From the NCBI GenBank assembly GCA_021160355.1, contig JAGHCS010000005.1:1-6511 (forward strand): a stretch of DNA of 6,511 nt, read 5' to 3'. Within the stretch, counting starts at the first letter, position 1; every line of letters begins with the position of its first letter. This DNA is from Candidatus Cloacimonadota bacterium (lineage in GTDB: Bacteria > Cloacimonadota > Cloacimonadia > JGIOTU-2). Positions 5,552 to 6,511 of this stretch are shown piece after piece. The position numbers and the translations under genes are program-made. The notes beneath the pieces are model-generated. The model was not told where the DNA came from, searched no databases, and saw nothing but the letters and a program-made list of their open reading frames with translations.

Positions 5552-6511
5552 ATGTTTAAAAATTCAATACTCACTGCATTACGCAACATCAAGCGGCACA
5601 AAGCGCATTCCTTCATCAATATTCTTGGACTCTCCATCGGGCTTGCGTGCTGTATCCTGATCTTCCTATGGGTTCATCACGAAGTAGGTTATGATCGTTT
5701 TCATGAAAATGCCGAAAGAATTTTCCGCATTGTAGAAATGCAGGAACAATCTGGAGAACCATTTCCGGTAGCCGTAACCCCTGCGCCTTTAGGACCTGGT
5801 ATGCTTCAGGATTTTCCTGAAGTAGTAAACTTCACCAGATTTCAAACCTATGGTTTTGGTTATATTAGTAGCGGAGAAGAGAAATTCAAAGCAAATATCA
5901 CCCTGGCAGATCCTAATTTTTTTGATATGTTCACCTTTCCGATTGTCGCTGGTGATCGGGAGGTGATGTTCAATGACCTTTTAAATGTTGTTATTTCTGA
6001 AGAAATGGCTCATAAATTTTTTGGTGATGAAAATCCGATTGGGAAAACTCTTCAGGTAAACACCGCTACTATCCTGAATGTAACTGGAGTTTTTCAAAAT
6101 GTAGCTGATAATTCACATCTGGACTTTGATTATATTGTACCTTTTGAAGTATTAAAAAAATTCGGTGGGGATTTGGAAGCATGGGGCTCCAACGCCTATT
6201 ATACTTACATCCAATTGGAAGAAAATGTGGATTGGATAGAATTTGATGAAAAGATAGAAGGATATCTAGCTGAACACGATGTCGGTTATCCCGTTAAACT
6301 GAACTTACAGCCACTCACAGATATTCATTTACATTCACATTATGTGGCAGATGTTGGAGGCCATGGAGATATAATCTATGTGAGAATTTTCTCTATCATT
6401 GCTGCTTTTATCCTACTGATCGCCTGCATCAATTTCATGAACCTTTCTACTGCACGCGCAGAAACCAGAGCCCGGGAAGTTGGGATCAAAAAAGTGGTTG
6501 GATCACAAAAG
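5552..6511 (+). CDS. Second FtsX/MacB-like ABC permease (3'-partial)
   Basis: The frame is open from ATG 5552 to the window end: 320 codons with no stop. AGGA at 5542-5545 overlaps the preceding gene's stop and lies 6 nt before the ATG, suggesting translational coupling. The N-terminus (MFKNSILTALRNIKRHK, then a membrane segment at ~18-42 and VGYDRFHENAERIFRI) parallels that of the upstream permease. A periplasmic MacB-like domain follows (~43-278), then TM2 (~281-304, IFSIIAAFILLIACINF) and the coupling segment REVGIKKVVGSQK, which reaches the edge. By homology with its neighbour, roughly 480-500 residues are missing, though the actual length cannot be seen. It is a clearly diverged paralogue of the gene at 3123, not a recent copy, and probably uses the same ATPase. 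Confidence 0.92.
   Translation, partial: MFKNSILTALRNIKRHKAHSFINILGLSIGLACCILIFLWVHHEVGYDRFHENAERIFRIVEMQEQSGEPFPVAVTPAPLGPGMLQDFPEVVNFTRFQTYGFGYISSGEEKFKANITLADPNFFDMFTFPIVAGDREVMFNDLLNVVISEEMAHKFFGDENPIGKTLQVNTATILNVTGVFQNVADNSHLDFDYIVPFEVLKKFGGDLEAWGSNAYYTYIQLEENVDWIEFDEKIEGYLAEHDVGYPVKLNLQPLTDIHLHSHYVADVGGHGDIIYVRIFSIIAAFILLIACINFMNLSTARAETRAREVGIKKVVGSQK

Overview
The window reads like a chromosomal segment of a Gram-negative bacterium from the FCB superphylum (Bacteroidota, Ignavibacteria, Cloacimonadota, Calditrichota or a related candidate phylum). The evidence is a secreted protein with a C-terminal YPNPFNP/FlgD-Ig-type sorting module, and a MacB-type ABC cluster whose ~800-residue permeases come in tandem. 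The exact lineage cannot be fixed from this sequence alone.

Layout. Positions 2-895 (+) hold the 3' part of a secreted or surface protein gene that is open to the left edge. Positions ~898-2401 hold a complete IS110-family insertion sequence in minus orientation. It consists of a 401-residue DEDD recombinase (900-2105) and a ~300-nt non-coding left end (2106-2399). Positions 2407-3090 (+) encode an ABC ATPase, 3123-5543 (+) a full-length two-module FtsX/MacB-like permease, and 5552-6511 (+) a second, paralogous permease that runs off the right edge.

The most interesting part is the IS left end. On the minus strand it folds by eye into a 5' hairpin followed by two internal-loop hairpins, the architecture known for IS110 bridge RNAs. 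The guide segments can be read directly. The first loop matches both flanks of this insertion: 8 nt identical to the complement of one side, and 7 of 8 positions including one wobble on the other. The second loop matches the element's own right end at 8 of 8 positions including one wobble. This fixes the element at 1,500 bp between two CT cores and explains the 6-bp AGGAGT repeat at 895-900 and 2397-2402.

Removing the element restores the join TAAGGAGTAATGATG. Here the stop codon of the secreted-protein gene overlaps the Shine-Dalgarno sequence of the ABC ATPase gene. The element therefore sits inside a translation-initiation region, apparently separating a former operon, and its own terminal bases rebuild the displaced half of the Shine-Dalgarno sequence. 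The ABC ATPase would energise the two permeases in an inner-membrane, MacB-like assembly; its substrate cannot be told from the window.

A second oddity is a sharp change in base composition inside the first gene. It is about 26% GC in sampled rows before ~nt 540 and about 42% in the C-terminal sorting domain, suggesting a domain-level mosaic.
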